Under the pieces are notes generated by a model. It worked only from the letters and a program-made list of their open reading frames with translations. It did not search any database and was not told where the DNA came from. Of a stretch of 64,000 nucleotides of DNA, positions 32,857 through 42,904 are shown one piece after another. Source of the DNA: Candidatus Aminicenantes bacterium UBA6228. Its GTDB lineage: Bacteria > Acidobacteriota > Aminicenantia > Aminicenantales > Saccharicenantaceae. The DNA lies in the NCBI GenBank assembly GCA_002441005.1, contig DJWO01000009.1, positions 62,001 to 126,000 of the forward strand, read 5' to 3'. How positions within the stretch are numbered: the first letter of the stretch is position 1; each line of letters begins with the position of its first letter. Both the position numbers and the translations under genes were made by a program.

Positions 32857-34233
32857 TACAATAGACTGATAAACCAGAGTCCGGAATTTGTTCTGAAGGT
32901 CGGTCAGGTTAGCCGGCACAGGCAATAACTGAATCATAAAAACGGCTACCAGTTTTTCAACCGGGTCCACCCAGTAGGTAGTAAAATAGGCCCCGCCCCA
33001 GCCAAAGGCACCAACTGTGCCTGGAATACCCGATGCACCCAGGTCCTTAACAATGGAGAATCCCAGACCAAAGCCGACCGGACCGCCAGAATAGAGCCGG
33101 CCAACATGATCAGAGGCCATGAGTTCAACGGATTTGGGGCTGAGAATTCTGGTTCCGCCCAGTTCTCCACCATTTTGAAGCATCACCAGAAAACGGGCAT
33201 AGTCTTCAGCTGTGGACACCAGGCCGGCCCCGCCAGAATAGCATTTCCTGGGGCCATAGAGGTAAGGGCTGGTGGCTGGATCTTCGATCATCTTGATTTT
33301 CCCATCTTCGCCAGCCCCATAAGCCGGAGTCAATCTTGAAGCCTTAGATTCGGGCAAGAAGAAACAGGTATCTTTCATGCCCAGAGGAGCTGTAATCCTT
33401 TTTTCGACAAATTCAGCCAGAGTCTGACCAGAAACAACCTCTACCAGGTAGCCAAGAATATCGGTATTATAACCATAAACAAACCGTTCCCCTGGCTGGG
33501 CATCGAAAGGCAGTTTCACCAGCTTTTTAACCGCTTCGCCAATAGTCAGATCTTTATCTGTTAGATACCAGCCATGCAAGCCAGCTTTGATATACTCATC
33601 GCGGGCCGGTCCGTCGCCATAAGAAATACCGGCAGTGTGAGTCAGGAGGTCGCGGATAGTTATTTGCCTTTTAGCTGGAACCTGGCTATACCCCCTGATG
33701 TCCTTGCCGTCCGGTTTAACCGCTACATAAGTTTCCTTAAACTCGGGAATATAACGGCTTACCGGATCATCAAGAAGAAGCTTACCCTCTTCCATCAGGA
33801 TCATCACGGCCACAGAGGTGACCGCTTTCGATTGAGAGGCTATGCGGAAAATGGCGTTAGCGGGCATTGGTTCAGGTCTGTCCAGCCGGAACCGGCCAAA
33901 GGCTTGCTGGTAAGCAACCCGCCCGTTTCTGGCCACCAGAGCCACCATTCCCGGAGCCCCCTTCTGGTCGCAGTAAGCCTGCAGTGTCTGGGTCAGGCGG
34001 TTAAGCCTGCCGGCGGACAGGCCAACTTCTGACGGCCGGGCTTTGGGCAATTCATAGGCGAAAGCCAGAATATTAATTGATAACAGGAAAAGGACCATTA
34101 AGCTTAAAACTCTGGCCCTGGCCCGGGCTCGTTTAGCTTGAGCCTTTTGAGTCAAATAAATGGTCTCCTCAGACCTGGACAAAGATAAATTATTTACCTC
34201 CGGTTTTCCTCTATTAATAACCGCCCTCTCCAT
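32836..34233 (-). CDS. serine hydrolase of the class C beta-lactamase/esterase family
   Basis: 465 residues. Catalytic motifs: SQSK in IASQSKAVTS (SxxK serine and lysine) near residue 135, and YGYNTDILGY as the YxN motif. The N-terminus is unusual: ~42 polar, Arg-rich residues precede the hydrophobic segment (VLSLMVLFLLSINILAFA), yet AGGAGG correctly precedes this ATG. Family members are D-Ala-D-Ala peptidases, esterases or beta-lactamases; an envelope hydrolase is most likely. The last codons (NGVGPQ) lie inside the terminal repeat of element A. Confidence 0.85.
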   Translation of the reverse strand: MERAVINRGKPEVNNLSLSRSEETIYLTQKAQAKRARARARVLSLMVLFLLSINILAFAYELPKARPSEVGLSAGRLNRLTQTLQAYCDQKGAPGMVALVARNGRVAYQQAFGRFRLDRPEPMPANAIFRIASQSKAVTSVAVMILMEEGKLLLDDPVSRYIPEFKETYVAVKPDGKDIRGYSQVPAKRQITIRDLLTHTAGISYGDGPARDEYIKAGLHGWYLTDKDLTIGEAVKKLVKLPFDAQPGERFVYGYNTDILGYLVEVVSGQTLAEFVEKRITAPLGMKDTCFFLPESKASRLTPAYGAGEDGKIKMIEDPATSPYLYGPRKCYSGGAGLVSTAEDYARFLVMLQNGGELGGTRILSPKSVELMASDHVGRLYSGGPVGFGLGFSIVKDLGASGIPGTVGAFGWGGAYFTTYWVDPVEKLVAVFMIQLLPVPANLTDLQNKFRTLVYQSIVNGVGPQ

Positions 34234-34326
34234 TGATTTCCTCCTGAAGACTTAAATACAGGTCTGGATTTTATTAAATAAACAGATTAGATTCAAGACT
34301 GGTTTTTTCTGTTTTTAGTTTTTAGT

Positions 34327-34356
34327 TTGACTGACCTTGAGTGGACATAATATACT
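34327..34356 (+). promoter_or_regulatory. promoter placing the DUF1624 start codon at the transcript end
   Basis: TTGACT (34327-34332), an 18-bp spacer and TATACT (34351-34356). Only six bases separate the -10 from the ATG and there is no SD, so the mRNA is probably leaderless. Confidence 0.5.
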
Positions 34357-34362
34357 CCAGCT

Positions 34363-35094
34363 ATGTCAAAGCCGGCCGCCCAGACCAGGATCTGGGAAAT
34401 AGACTTTCTTCGTGGCCTGGCCATCATCTTGATGGTCGGTTATCACCTTCTTTATGATCTGGGGGATTTTGTCGGGCTGAGGAAATTCCTGGGCTTTTCC
34501 ACCGACCTTTCTTCTCCGGCCTGGCTGGTAGCTCAGAACTTTTTTGCCGGGCTTTTCGTTGTTTTGTCTGGTATCTCTTCGACTTTTAGCCGGAACAGCC
34601 TGCGCCGTTTTGTTAAATTTGGAGTTGTGGCTCTTCTGATCACCGCTGTCACTTATGTCTTTGACAGCTCTTCGGCCATTTATTTTGGCATCATCCATTG
34701 CCTGGCTGTTTCTGTCCTGATTTTTGCCCTGTTTTTTCAAAACAGAAAGCCAGTTACCAGGATTGTCTGGGGAAGCCTGATCTTTTTGGCCGGTTTTTTT
34801 ATGCCAGCTTTAAGAAAAGCTCTGGTCATCAAAACTGACTGGTTTATTCCTTTCGGTCTATTCAGCCCTTCCTTTGCTTCCCTCGATTATTTTCCTCTTA
34901 TCCCCTGGTTTGGAATTTTTCTGATTGGAACCGCTCTGGGACAGTGGCTCTATTCCCAGAAAAAAAGCCTGATCAGGCTCCCGCTTCCCGGGACCTTTGT
35001 TAACTGGTGCGGCCGCCATTCGCTTCTGATCTATCTGATCCACCAGCCGGTGATCATAGTGATCCTTTACCTTCTTGGTTACCTAAGTTTTTAA
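34363..35094 (+). CDS. DUF1624/HGSNAT-like membrane protein
   Basis: A 243-residue polytopic protein with about seven helices. It begins RIWEIDFLRGLAIILMVGYH, the hallmark of the heparan-alpha-glucosaminide N-acetyltransferase catalytic (HGSNAT_cat, DUF1624) family, with the histidine implicated in acyl transfer, and ends with the family motif SLLIYLIHQPVIIVILY. It probably acetylates an envelope sugar across the membrane; the acceptor is unknown. Translation likely begins from a leaderless mRNA. The stop lies one base from repeat element B. Confidence 0.8.
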   Translation: MSKPAAQTRIWEIDFLRGLAIILMVGYHLLYDLGDFVGLRKFLGFSTDLSSPAWLVAQNFFAGLFVVLSGISSTFSRNSLRRFVKFGVVALLITAVTYVFDSSSAIYFGIIHCLAVSVLIFALFFQNRKPVTRIVWGSLIFLAGFFMPALRKALVIKTDWFIPFGLFSPSFASLDYFPLIPWFGIFLIGTALGQWLYSQKKSLIRLPLPGTFVNWCGRHSLLIYLIHQPVIIVILYLLGYLSF

Positions 35095-35095
35095 G

Positions 35096-35298
35096 ATGGG
35101 GTCGGGCCAGCGCATTTTCTTTATTATCAAGAAGATACTAAAATATATCTGCTTGCAATCACTAATACCACTCGTCTGGTTAGATTAAGCATACTTACTT
35201 GATTTGTTTAATGATGTAAAGCTCAGCAGTGTTAAGAAATTCCCTTCGGCCTTATCTATCTTATTGATAATAAATGGAATCCGCTGGCCCGACCCCAT
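35096..35298. mobile_element. ~200-bp inverted-repeat element (copy B)
   Basis: Long terminal inverted repeats: positions 35096-35130 and the inverse of 35264-35298 agree at about 31 of 35 sites, beginning ATGGGGTCGGGCCAGCG. It fills exactly the gap between the convergent DUF1624 and ffh genes, leaving one base on one side and none on the other. No coding frame. Palindromic ends could fold and terminate transcripts from both sides. Confidence 0.75.
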
Positions 35299-36615
35299 TT
35301 AGGCATTTAATAGCTTCTGAAAAGTGCCTTTTTTCAGCATCTTTTCCATTTCAAAAAACTGCTTCAGCAGCTGGTTAACTTCCTGTACCGGCCGGCCGCT
35401 CCCCTTAGCAATTCGCGCCCTTCTCCTCCCATCTATAATCCGTGGATTTTCTCTTTCTTCCCCGGTCATCGAGTTAATAATCGCCTCAAAATAAATCAGT
35501 TTTTTATCATCAATATTCAAGTCTCCCATATTCTTAAACGGGCCAGTCTTCGGCAGAAAATTCATCAAGCCCGACAGGCTGCCCATTTTCTTCAGCTGGA
35601 CTAACTGCTGGCGAAAATCTTCCAAGGTGAACTGATTTTTCTTCAGTTTCCGGGCCATCTCCTCGGCTTGTTTGAGATCCGTTTCTTCTTCGGCTTTCTC
35701 GATTAAACTCAGAATATCGCCCATTCCCAGGATGCGCGAAGCCATTCTGTCCGGATGGAAAACCTCCAGCTTGTCAAACTTTTCGCCAACGCCGATGAAC
35801 TTTATCGGACGATGGGTGACAAAAGTAATCGACAGGGCTGCCCCACCCCGGGCATCACCGTCCAGTTTGGTCAGGATAATGGAAGTCAGCCCGATTTTTT
35901 CTTCAAAAGCCTGAGCGCTCCTGACTGCATCCTGACCGGTCATAGCATCGCCCACATAAATCACCTCAACCGGTTCCAGGATGTCTTTTACCAGGCGAAG
36001 TTCAGCCATCAGTTCCTCGTCAATATGAAGCCGGCCGGCGGTGTCGACCAGAAGCGGATCGTAACCGCGGTTTCTGGTAAAAGCGATCAGTTCCTGGAGA
36101 GCCTCTTCTGGATTCTTCATCCTGTCGGCCGTCATTTCATAGAAAGGCAGGTCCAGAGACCCGGCAATAATTCTTAATTGATCCTGAGCAGCCAGTCTTT
36201 TCAGGTCAAAGGAAACCAGCAACGGATTTTTTCCCAGTCCCCTGACATACCGGCCGAGCTTGCCGGCAGTGGTTGTCTTGCCGCTGCCCTGCAGCCCAAC
36301 CAGCATAAAGGCTGACGGCGGATGGCTGGCGAAGGTCAAGCTCCGGGCTTCCTGTCCGAGAATTTCAGTCAGCTCATCTCTAACAATCTTTATAAATTGC
36401 TGGCCCGGTGTCAGGCTCATCATAACTTCCTGGTTGAGAGCTCTGGCTTTGACCCTTTCTTCAAATTCCCTGACGACCTTATAATTAACATCGGCCTCAA
36501 GAAAAGCCAGCCTGAGCATCTTCAGGGCTTCAGCTATATTTTTTTCGGTAATCTTACCTTCGCCCCTGATGTATTTCAGGGTTTTCTGCAGCTTTTCGGT
36601 TAATTGTTCAAACAT
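35299..36615 (-). CDS. ffh: signal recognition particle protein Ffh
   Basis: 438 residues, the protein of the SRP that targets nascent membrane proteins. N domain, then the SRP-type GTPase: LVGLQGSGKTTTAG (G1), VDTAGRLHIDEELM (G3), TKLDGDARGGAAL (G4 with the SRP insert). The M domain follows with FTLEDFRQQLVQLKKMGSLS and GRRRARIAKGSG near the RNA-binding helix. Length is normal. The stop codon abuts element B. Divergent from accB. Confidence 0.95.
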   Translation of the reverse strand: MFEQLTEKLQKTLKYIRGEGKITEKNIAEALKMLRLAFLEADVNYKVVREFEERVKARALNQEVMMSLTPGQQFIKIVRDELTEILGQEARSLTFASHPPSAFMLVGLQGSGKTTTAGKLGRYVRGLGKNPLLVSFDLKRLAAQDQLRIIAGSLDLPFYEMTADRMKNPEEALQELIAFTRNRGYDPLLVDTAGRLHIDEELMAELRLVKDILEPVEVIYVGDAMTGQDAVRSAQAFEEKIGLTSIILTKLDGDARGGAALSITFVTHRPIKFIGVGEKFDKLEVFHPDRMASRILGMGDILSLIEKAEEETDLKQAEEMARKLKKNQFTLEDFRQQLVQLKKMGSLSGLMNFLPKTGPFKNMGDLNIDDKKLIYFEAIINSMTGEERENPRIIDGRRRARIAKGSGRPVQEVNQLLKQFFEMEKMLKKGTFQKLLNA

Positions 36616-36733
36616 CTTCCAGGCCTTCTCTGTTATCTGAATCTTACCATTTTTATCTTACCCTATGGGTTTTTAGAGGTCAATTGCTTCAGCCCGGCTG
36701 GTTTTTAGATAATTAGCCAGAAAAACCGCCAGC

Positions 36734-36762
36734 TTGACAATTAGCCGGTAGATTAGTAAAGT
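36734..36762 (+). promoter_or_regulatory. accBC promoter
   Basis: TTGACA (36734-36739), 17-bp spacer, TAAAGT (36757-36762), 28 bases before the accB ATG, which has an AGGAAGGTG SD. Confidence 0.6.
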
Positions 36763-36789
36763 TTTAGTTAACTTTCAGGAAGGTGCATT

Positions 36790-37320
36790 ATGACTCAAAA
36801 AAATGGCAAGCCTGAAGACCCAGGCCAGGAAAGCCCTTTTAAGTCAAAAATTGACTATGAAGAGGTAAAAAAACTGATTGCTCTGCTTGAAGAGAAAAAC
36901 CTGACTGAATTTGAACTGGAGGTCGAAGGTTTTAAGATTAAGCTGAGCCGCCAGTTATCGGCCCCGGTTCAACCTTCAACTCTTGTTTTTCCTGGTGTCA
37001 GATCAGCTGGAAATCCTGAAGTCAGTCCTTCCGGCCAGGAGCTGCCTGGAACTCTGGCTCCGCTTGAAGATAAGAATATTCATTATATTACTTCTCCTAT
37101 GGTTGGGACATTTTACCGGGCTCCATCCCCCTCTTCTCCCCCCTTTGTCGAGATTGGAGACACAGTTAAAAAAGGCCAGACCCTGTGCATTATTGAAGCC
37201 ATGAAACTGATGAATGAGATAGAAAGTGATGTCAGTGGAATCGTAACCGATGTTCTGGTAGAAAATGGCAAGCCCGTCGAGTATGGGCAAAGACTTTTTG
37301 CCGTCAAAGCAGGTGCTTGA
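36790..37320 (+). CDS. accB: acetyl-CoA carboxylase biotin carboxyl carrier protein
   Basis: A 176-residue BCCP. The N-terminal helical part (YEEVKKLIALLEEKNLTEFE) and a Pro/Ser-rich linker lead to the biotinyl domain. The biotin lysine is in IIEAMKLMNEIESD near residue 140, preceded by YITSPMVGTFYRAPS. It carries CO2 between AccC and the carboxyltransferase for fatty-acid synthesis. It is joined to accC; no accA or accD lies in the window. Confidence 0.95.
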   Translation: MTQKNGKPEDPGQESPFKSKIDYEEVKKLIALLEEKNLTEFELEVEGFKIKLSRQLSAPVQPSTLVFPGVRSAGNPEVSPSGQELPGTLAPLEDKNIHYITSPMVGTFYRAPSPSSPPFVEIGDTVKKGQTLCIIEAMKLMNEIESDVSGIVTDVLVENGKPVEYGQRLFAVKAGA

Positions 37321-37322
37321 GA

Positions 37323-38681
<1,359 letters not shown>

Positions 38682-38718
38682 ACCCGGTCAGTTTCATTTC
38701 GAGCCAGCCCTGCCCCGC

Positions 38719-39288
38719 TCAGATTTCCCCTGTCTGTCTTTTAAAAATGCTGACGGTGAAGTGGCCACTGTTATCAGCATAAACGCTATCATTTACTCCT
38801 AAATAAAGCTTCCCTTCAAGGGTAATCTCTATCCGGGAATGGCTGCCAATAAAGAAGACTTTTGTCACTTCGTCTCTTATTTCTTCTCCTGTTTCGCTGT
38901 CTTTCCTGATGCTTAAAACCTTGACCACTTTGCCTACCAGGGCACCCAGATTTTGGCCGGTAAGAGGCTGTTGAACCGTCTGTAAATCAAGACCATCTGG
39001 CCCGCAGTCAGCCACTGGATTGCCCTGCTGGCAGGAAATAGTTCCAGTAGCTACGATTTCATATTTTTCGCCTTCTTTGACTTCCAGGCCGGTGTCAATC
39101 CAGCCAGCTGAAGCCTGAACCTCAATCTGTTTGAGGAGAAGACCGGAGTCAGCCGTCTGACACCAGGCAGCAGGGCCCAGAAAAGAAACCAACCAATAAA
39201 ATAACCAGAGCCATAGAAAAAAAGAAGTTTTTGACCCTGATCCCGGATAAAATAACTTTTTGAACCGCCTGACTGGTATTTTTATCAT
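38719..39288 (-). CDS. secreted protein with a PA-IL-like (galactose-binding) domain
   Basis: 189 residues with an N-terminal export signal (FFLWLWLFYWLVSFLGPAAWC). The mature part resembles the LecA/PA-IL fold: WIDTGLEVKEGEKYEIVATG at the start, then IGSHSRI and LYLGVNDSVYADNSGHFTV, the D/N-rich calcium- and sugar-binding end. It may bind carbohydrates at the cell surface. It overlaps the upstream inositol-phosphatase gene by four bases. Fold assignment by eye, moderately sure. Confidence 0.65.
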   Translation of the reverse strand: MIKIPVRRFKKLFYPGSGSKTSFFLWLWLFYWLVSFLGPAAWCQTADSGLLLKQIEVQASAGWIDTGLEVKEGEKYEIVATGTISCQQGNPVADCGPDGLDLQTVQQPLTGQNLGALVGKVVKVLSIRKDSETGEEIRDEVTKVFFIGSHSRIEITLEGKLYLGVNDSVYADNSGHFTVSIFKRQTGEI

Positions 39289-40085
39289 CTGGCCTCGCTT
39301 ATCTTGATGATTTCCAGCATGGCCAGATGAATATGTCCATTACTGGCTACAATATCAGGACTCTTTAAACCAAATTCCCGGCCAGACAGGTCAGTGGTCA
39401 GACCGCCGGCTTCCTTAACCAGCAACGAGCCGGCGGCCAGATCCCAGGGTTTAAGTTTTATTTCCCAGAAGCCATCAAAGCGGCCGCAGGCGGTATAACA
39501 CAAATCAAGGGCAGCTGAACCGCACCGCCTAATGGCCTGAGCCTTCAGGGCAAAACGGCTAAAATAATTAAGATTGTTATCAGGACTGGTCCTGACATCA
39601 TAAGGAAAGCCGGTGGCCAGCAAGCTTTTATCCAGTTCTCCAGTTGAGGAGACTCTCGCCGGCCGGTCATTTAAGAAAGCTCCGCCGCTTTTAATAGCAG
39701 AAAACAACTCAGCCCGGTTTGGATCATAAACAACCCCGGCTACCACCTCTCCTTTAAAGGCCAGGGCAATTGACACACAGAAAACTGGCAAGCCATGAGA
39801 AAAATTAGTAGTGCCATCAAGCGGATCAACGATCCAGCCAAAATCCGAGTGGTTATCTTTTCTGATACTTTCTTCAGCCAGAAAGTTGAGACCAGGGAAA
39901 AGCTCATTTAATTCGTTAAAAATCATTTCCTCCGATTGACGGTCAAAAGCAGTGACCAGGTCAACTTCACCTTTAAAATCGACCTTTTTAGCCTGATTAA
40001 GACCGGTCAAGAGAAAGTCACCTGCCTGGCGGGCAATCTTAGCGGCTGCCTTTAGATAATGGGTATAGATGTCATTATTTCCCAT
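39285..40085 (-). CDS. suhB: inositol monophosphatase family protein
   Basis: A 266-residue Mg-dependent, lithium-sensitive-type phosphatase. Metal-binding motifs: FLAEES, WIVDPLDGTTNFSHG and the C-terminal WDLAAGSLLVKEAGG. Substrate may be myo-inositol-1-phosphate, fructose-1,6-bisphosphate or PAP, which the family does not distinguish by sequence alone; the symbol is the generic one. ATGA overlap with the lectin-like gene downstream. Confidence 0.9.
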   Translation of the reverse strand: MGNNDIYTHYLKAAAKIARQAGDFLLTGLNQAKKVDFKGEVDLVTAFDRQSEEMIFNELNELFPGLNFLAEESIRKDNHSDFGWIVDPLDGTTNFSHGLPVFCVSIALAFKGEVVAGVVYDPNRAELFSAIKSGGAFLNDRPARVSSTGELDKSLLATGFPYDVRTSPDNNLNYFSRFALKAQAIRRCGSAALDLCYTACGRFDGFWEIKLKPWDLAAGSLLVKEAGGLTTDLSGREFGLKSPDIVASNGHIHLAMLEIIKISEAR

Positions 40086-40197
40086 GATTGCATCTTAACA
40101 GCTTCTCTTTCAGTTGACAATCAGCTAAACTTTTACCACTGTTTTTCGTAAAATAGGGTATAATTACAGAAGTTTGTGATCTCAGGAAGGACTAAAG

Positions 40198-41430
40198 ATG
40201 CCAGGAAAAAAAAAGTCGGCCAGAAGGAAACGCAATCTTCTCTTCGGTGGGATAATTCTGCTGATAGCGGTAATTATCTTTTTAAACCTTCAGGCCACCA
40301 GGGAAAAGGCGGTTAAAGTCTCAAGTGAAAAAGTCAAAAAACAGGATATCACCTCTATAATTTCGGCTTCAGGTGAAGTCAAACCCAAAAAAAATATTAA
40401 TATCAGTGCTCTGGTTGCCGGCCGGGTAGTGAAAATCGGGGTTAAAGAAGGCGACGAGGTTAAAGCTTCAGACTTTCTGTTGCAAATTGACCCGGCCTAC
40501 CTTGAAGCTCAAGTTGACCGCTACCGGGCCATCATCAATCAGCTAAAGGCTGAACTGATAAAAGTTCAGGCTCAGTACCGGCGGGATAAAGGCTATTATG
40601 ACCGCCAGAAAGCCCTGTTCGATAGCGCTTTGATTTCCAGGGATCAGCTGGAAGCGGCCCGGGCCCAGTATGAGGTTTCTTCCGCTTCACTTCAATCCAT
40701 CAATTTTCAGATTAAAGAATCGGAAGCCGGTTTGAAGAGTGCCCTCGATGATCTGAAAAAAACGACCTATGCTTCACCCATAGATGGTATAGTCACCAGC
40801 CTGAGGGTGGAAGAAGGCGAAGTGGCTATTGTCGGGACTATGAATAATCCAGGAACAATTCTGATGAGTATTGCCGATTTATCAGTCATGGAGGTTGAAG
40901 TCGAAGTGGATGAGACCGATGTCATTAATGTCAAACTCGGTCAGGAAGCCAAAATAAAAATTGATGCTTTCCTCGATAAGATCTTTAAAGGTAAAGTCAC
41001 TGAAATCGGCAGTTCAGCCCTGGATAAAAGTTCCTTAGCTGCCCAGGAATCCAGAGATTTTAAAGTTATTGTTACTCTTGAAAATACTGAACAGCATTTA
41101 AAACCCGGCCTGTCAGCTTCAGCTGATATCATTGTGGCTGAAAAAAAGCAGGTTCCGGCTATTCCCATTGCCGCCCTGGTCATCAGGGAAACGGGAACAA
41201 AGGCTGGAGAAAACCCTGCCGGAAATAACAATGAGAAAAAAGAAGAAGAAGGAGTTTTTCTGATCGAAGCCAGCCGGGCCAAATTTCAGCCGGTCAAGAA
41301 GGGTATCATGGGTGGCATGATGGTCGAGATAGAATCAGGTCTGAGCGAAGGACAGGAATTTGTCAGCGGACCTTATTCTGCCCTGAGGGATCTCAAAGAC
41401 GGCACCCTGCTCAAAGTGGAGAAAAAATAG
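40198..41430 (+). CDS. periplasmic adaptor subunit (MacA/HlyD family)
   Basis: 410 residues. One N-terminal membrane anchor (LLFGGIILLIAVIIFLNL), a biotinyl-lipoyl-like half motif (GRVVKIGVKEGDEVKASDFL), a coiled-coil hairpin at about 95-190, the second half motif (TYASPIDGIVTSLRVEEGE) and a beta-barrel domain. It would bridge an inner-membrane transporter to an outer-membrane channel. SD AGGAAGG, with TATAAT at 40159-40164. The ATPase gene follows after one base. Confidence 0.88.
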   Translation: MPGKKKSARRKRNLLFGGIILLIAVIIFLNLQATREKAVKVSSEKVKKQDITSIISASGEVKPKKNINISALVAGRVVKIGVKEGDEVKASDFLLQIDPAYLEAQVDRYRAIINQLKAELIKVQAQYRRDKGYYDRQKALFDSALISRDQLEAARAQYEVSSASLQSINFQIKESEAGLKSALDDLKKTTYASPIDGIVTSLRVEEGEVAIVGTMNNPGTILMSIADLSVMEVEVEVDETDVINVKLGQEAKIKIDAFLDKIFKGKVTEIGSSALDKSSLAAQESRDFKVIVTLENTEQHLKPGLSASADIIVAEKKQVPAIPIAALVIRETGTKAGENPAGNNNEKKEEEGVFLIEASRAKFQPVKKGIMGGMMVEIESGLSEGQEFVSGPYSALRDLKDGTLLKVEKK

Positions 41431-41431
41431 C

Positions 41432-42142
41432 ATGCCCGAGATCTCCGGTGACCACGACCTTATCCTGGCTGTTAAGCTGACTAAAATTTACGAGCTTGGC
41501 CAGCAGCAGGTTCAAGCTTTGAGGGACGTCAGCCTGACCATCAAAAGAAATGAATTTGTGGCCATTATGGGTCCTTCCGGTTCGGGAAAATCAACCTTGA
41601 TGAATATCCTTGGTTGCCTCGACACTCCGACTTCAGGTGATTACTTTCTCAACGGCCAGCTGGTCAGCACCCTGAGCGAAGATGAACTGGCTTATATCAG
41701 GAATAAAGAAATTGGTTTTGTCTTTCAGGTTTTTAACCTTCTCCCCCGGGCCAACGCTTTCAGAAATGTCGAACTACCCATGATCTATGCCGGTGCTAGC
41801 CGGGAAGAAAGAGAAGAAAAAGCCAGGCGGGCTCTGGAAATGGTTGATATGAAAGACCGAATGCATCATCTGCCGGCTGAACTCTCCGGAGGCGAAAGGC
41901 AAAGAGCAGCCATCGCCAGGGCTCTGGTCAATAATCCATCAATACTTCTGGCCGACGAACCGACTGGAAATCTTGATACCAGAACCGGGGAGGAAATCTT
42001 AAAGCTGTTTCATAAAATTCATGATGGCGGTAATACCATCATCATGGTTACCCATGACCATGAGGTAGCCAATCATGCTCAAAAGATCATCCACATCAGA
42101 GATGGTCAAATAGAAAAGGAAGAAAAGATAGGAAGCTGGTAA
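41432..42142 (+). CDS. ABC transporter ATP-binding protein (MacB/LolD type)
   Basis: 236 residues. Walker A GPSGSGKSTLMN, Q-loop in VFQVFNLLPRA, signature LSGGERQRAAIARAL, Walker B ILLADEPTGNLD and the switch histidine in VTHDHEV. Pattern and length place it with LolD/MacB-N/FtsE-like ATPases that work with FtsX-type permeases. It shares its last base with the start of a Yip1-family gene; no FtsX-like permease follows, so the membrane partner is either elsewhere or unusual. Confidence 0.9.
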   Translation: MPEISGDHDLILAVKLTKIYELGQQQVQALRDVSLTIKRNEFVAIMGPSGSGKSTLMNILGCLDTPTSGDYFLNGQLVSTLSEDELAYIRNKEIGFVFQVFNLLPRANAFRNVELPMIYAGASREEREEKARRALEMVDMKDRMHHLPAELSGGERQRAAIARALVNNPSILLADEPTGNLDTRTGEEILKLFHKIHDGGNTIIMVTHDHEVANHAQKIIHIRDGQIEKEEKIGSW

Positions 42143-42855
42143 TGAAGACAGGTGAAAGATTTGTCGGAGTTTTTTTCAAACCCGGGGAAACCTTTAAGGC
42201 TTTAGCCGAAAAGCCAGTCTGGGTAGACGCTTTAATCATCATTCTGATTGCTCTCGCTCTTTATAATTATCTGATTGCTCCCTTTGCAGCCAGAGATTCA
42301 TATACACTCTACCAGCAAAGCACCAAGTTGAAGCAACAGCTGGGCGAAGAAAAATTCCAGACTCTTCTGGAGGAAACAAGGAAAAAAGCAGAAGACATGT
42401 CGGCCAGCGCCCGGACCACTCAGGCTCTAACCGGCGGCCTGCTGGGAGTCGTCATCTTAATTTTCCAGGCTTTGCTTCTATTTGTTCTGGCTAAATTCTT
42501 TTCCGCTCAAGGGACTTATCTTCAGGTGATGAGCGCCTTCCTCCATGCCAATTTCATTAATGCTATCCTGGGTAATGGCTTGAGATTCCTATTAGTTTCG
42601 GCCAAGCAATCAGTTTTCAGCATCTCCACCGGCTTAGCTGTTTTTTTCCCCAGGCTTGATCCGACCTCAACCGGTTATATTATTTTAACCAGTATAGATT
42701 TCTTTCAACTCTGGATGTTTGGCGTCCTGGCTTACGGCCTGTCAGCCATCTTTAAAACGGAGATGAAGAAAGCTTTGACTATTTCTTACCTTTTCTGGGG
42801 ACTCAAGACTGCCATCAACATAATTCTGGCCATCTGGGGAATGAGCCGGATTTAG
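42142..42855 (+). CDS. Yip1-family membrane protein
   Basis: A 237-residue protein of four to five helices. Its start (FVGVFFKPGETFKALAEKPVW) is typical of bacterial Yip1/DUF1282-type proteins. A helical, charged segment near 55-90 precedes the remaining helices. Role unknown. Translationally fused in time to the ABC ATPase (overlapping stop/start), so it may act with the adaptor-ATPase pair in place of, or besides, a normal permease (inference). Confidence 0.75.
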   Translation: MKTGERFVGVFFKPGETFKALAEKPVWVDALIIILIALALYNYLIAPFAARDSYTLYQQSTKLKQQLGEEKFQTLLEETRKKAEDMSASARTTQALTGGLLGVVILIFQALLLFVLAKFFSAQGTYLQVMSAFLHANFINAILGNGLRFLLVSAKQSVFSISTGLAVFFPRLDPTSTGYIILTSIDFFQLWMFGVLAYGLSAIFKTEMKKALTISYLFWGLKTAINIILAIWGMSRI

Positions 42856-42869
42856 GGCCAGGCTGCTGG

Positions 42870-42898
42870 TTGACAAGTCACTTCAGGCTCTATAAATT
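42870..42898 (+). promoter_or_regulatory. promoter at the start of the DUF4388-like gene
   Basis: TTGACA (42870-42875), 17-bp spacer, TAAATT (42893-42898). The ATG lies six bases further on with no SD, so the message is probably leaderless. Confidence 0.55.
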
Positions 42899-42904
42899 AA
42901 GCTT

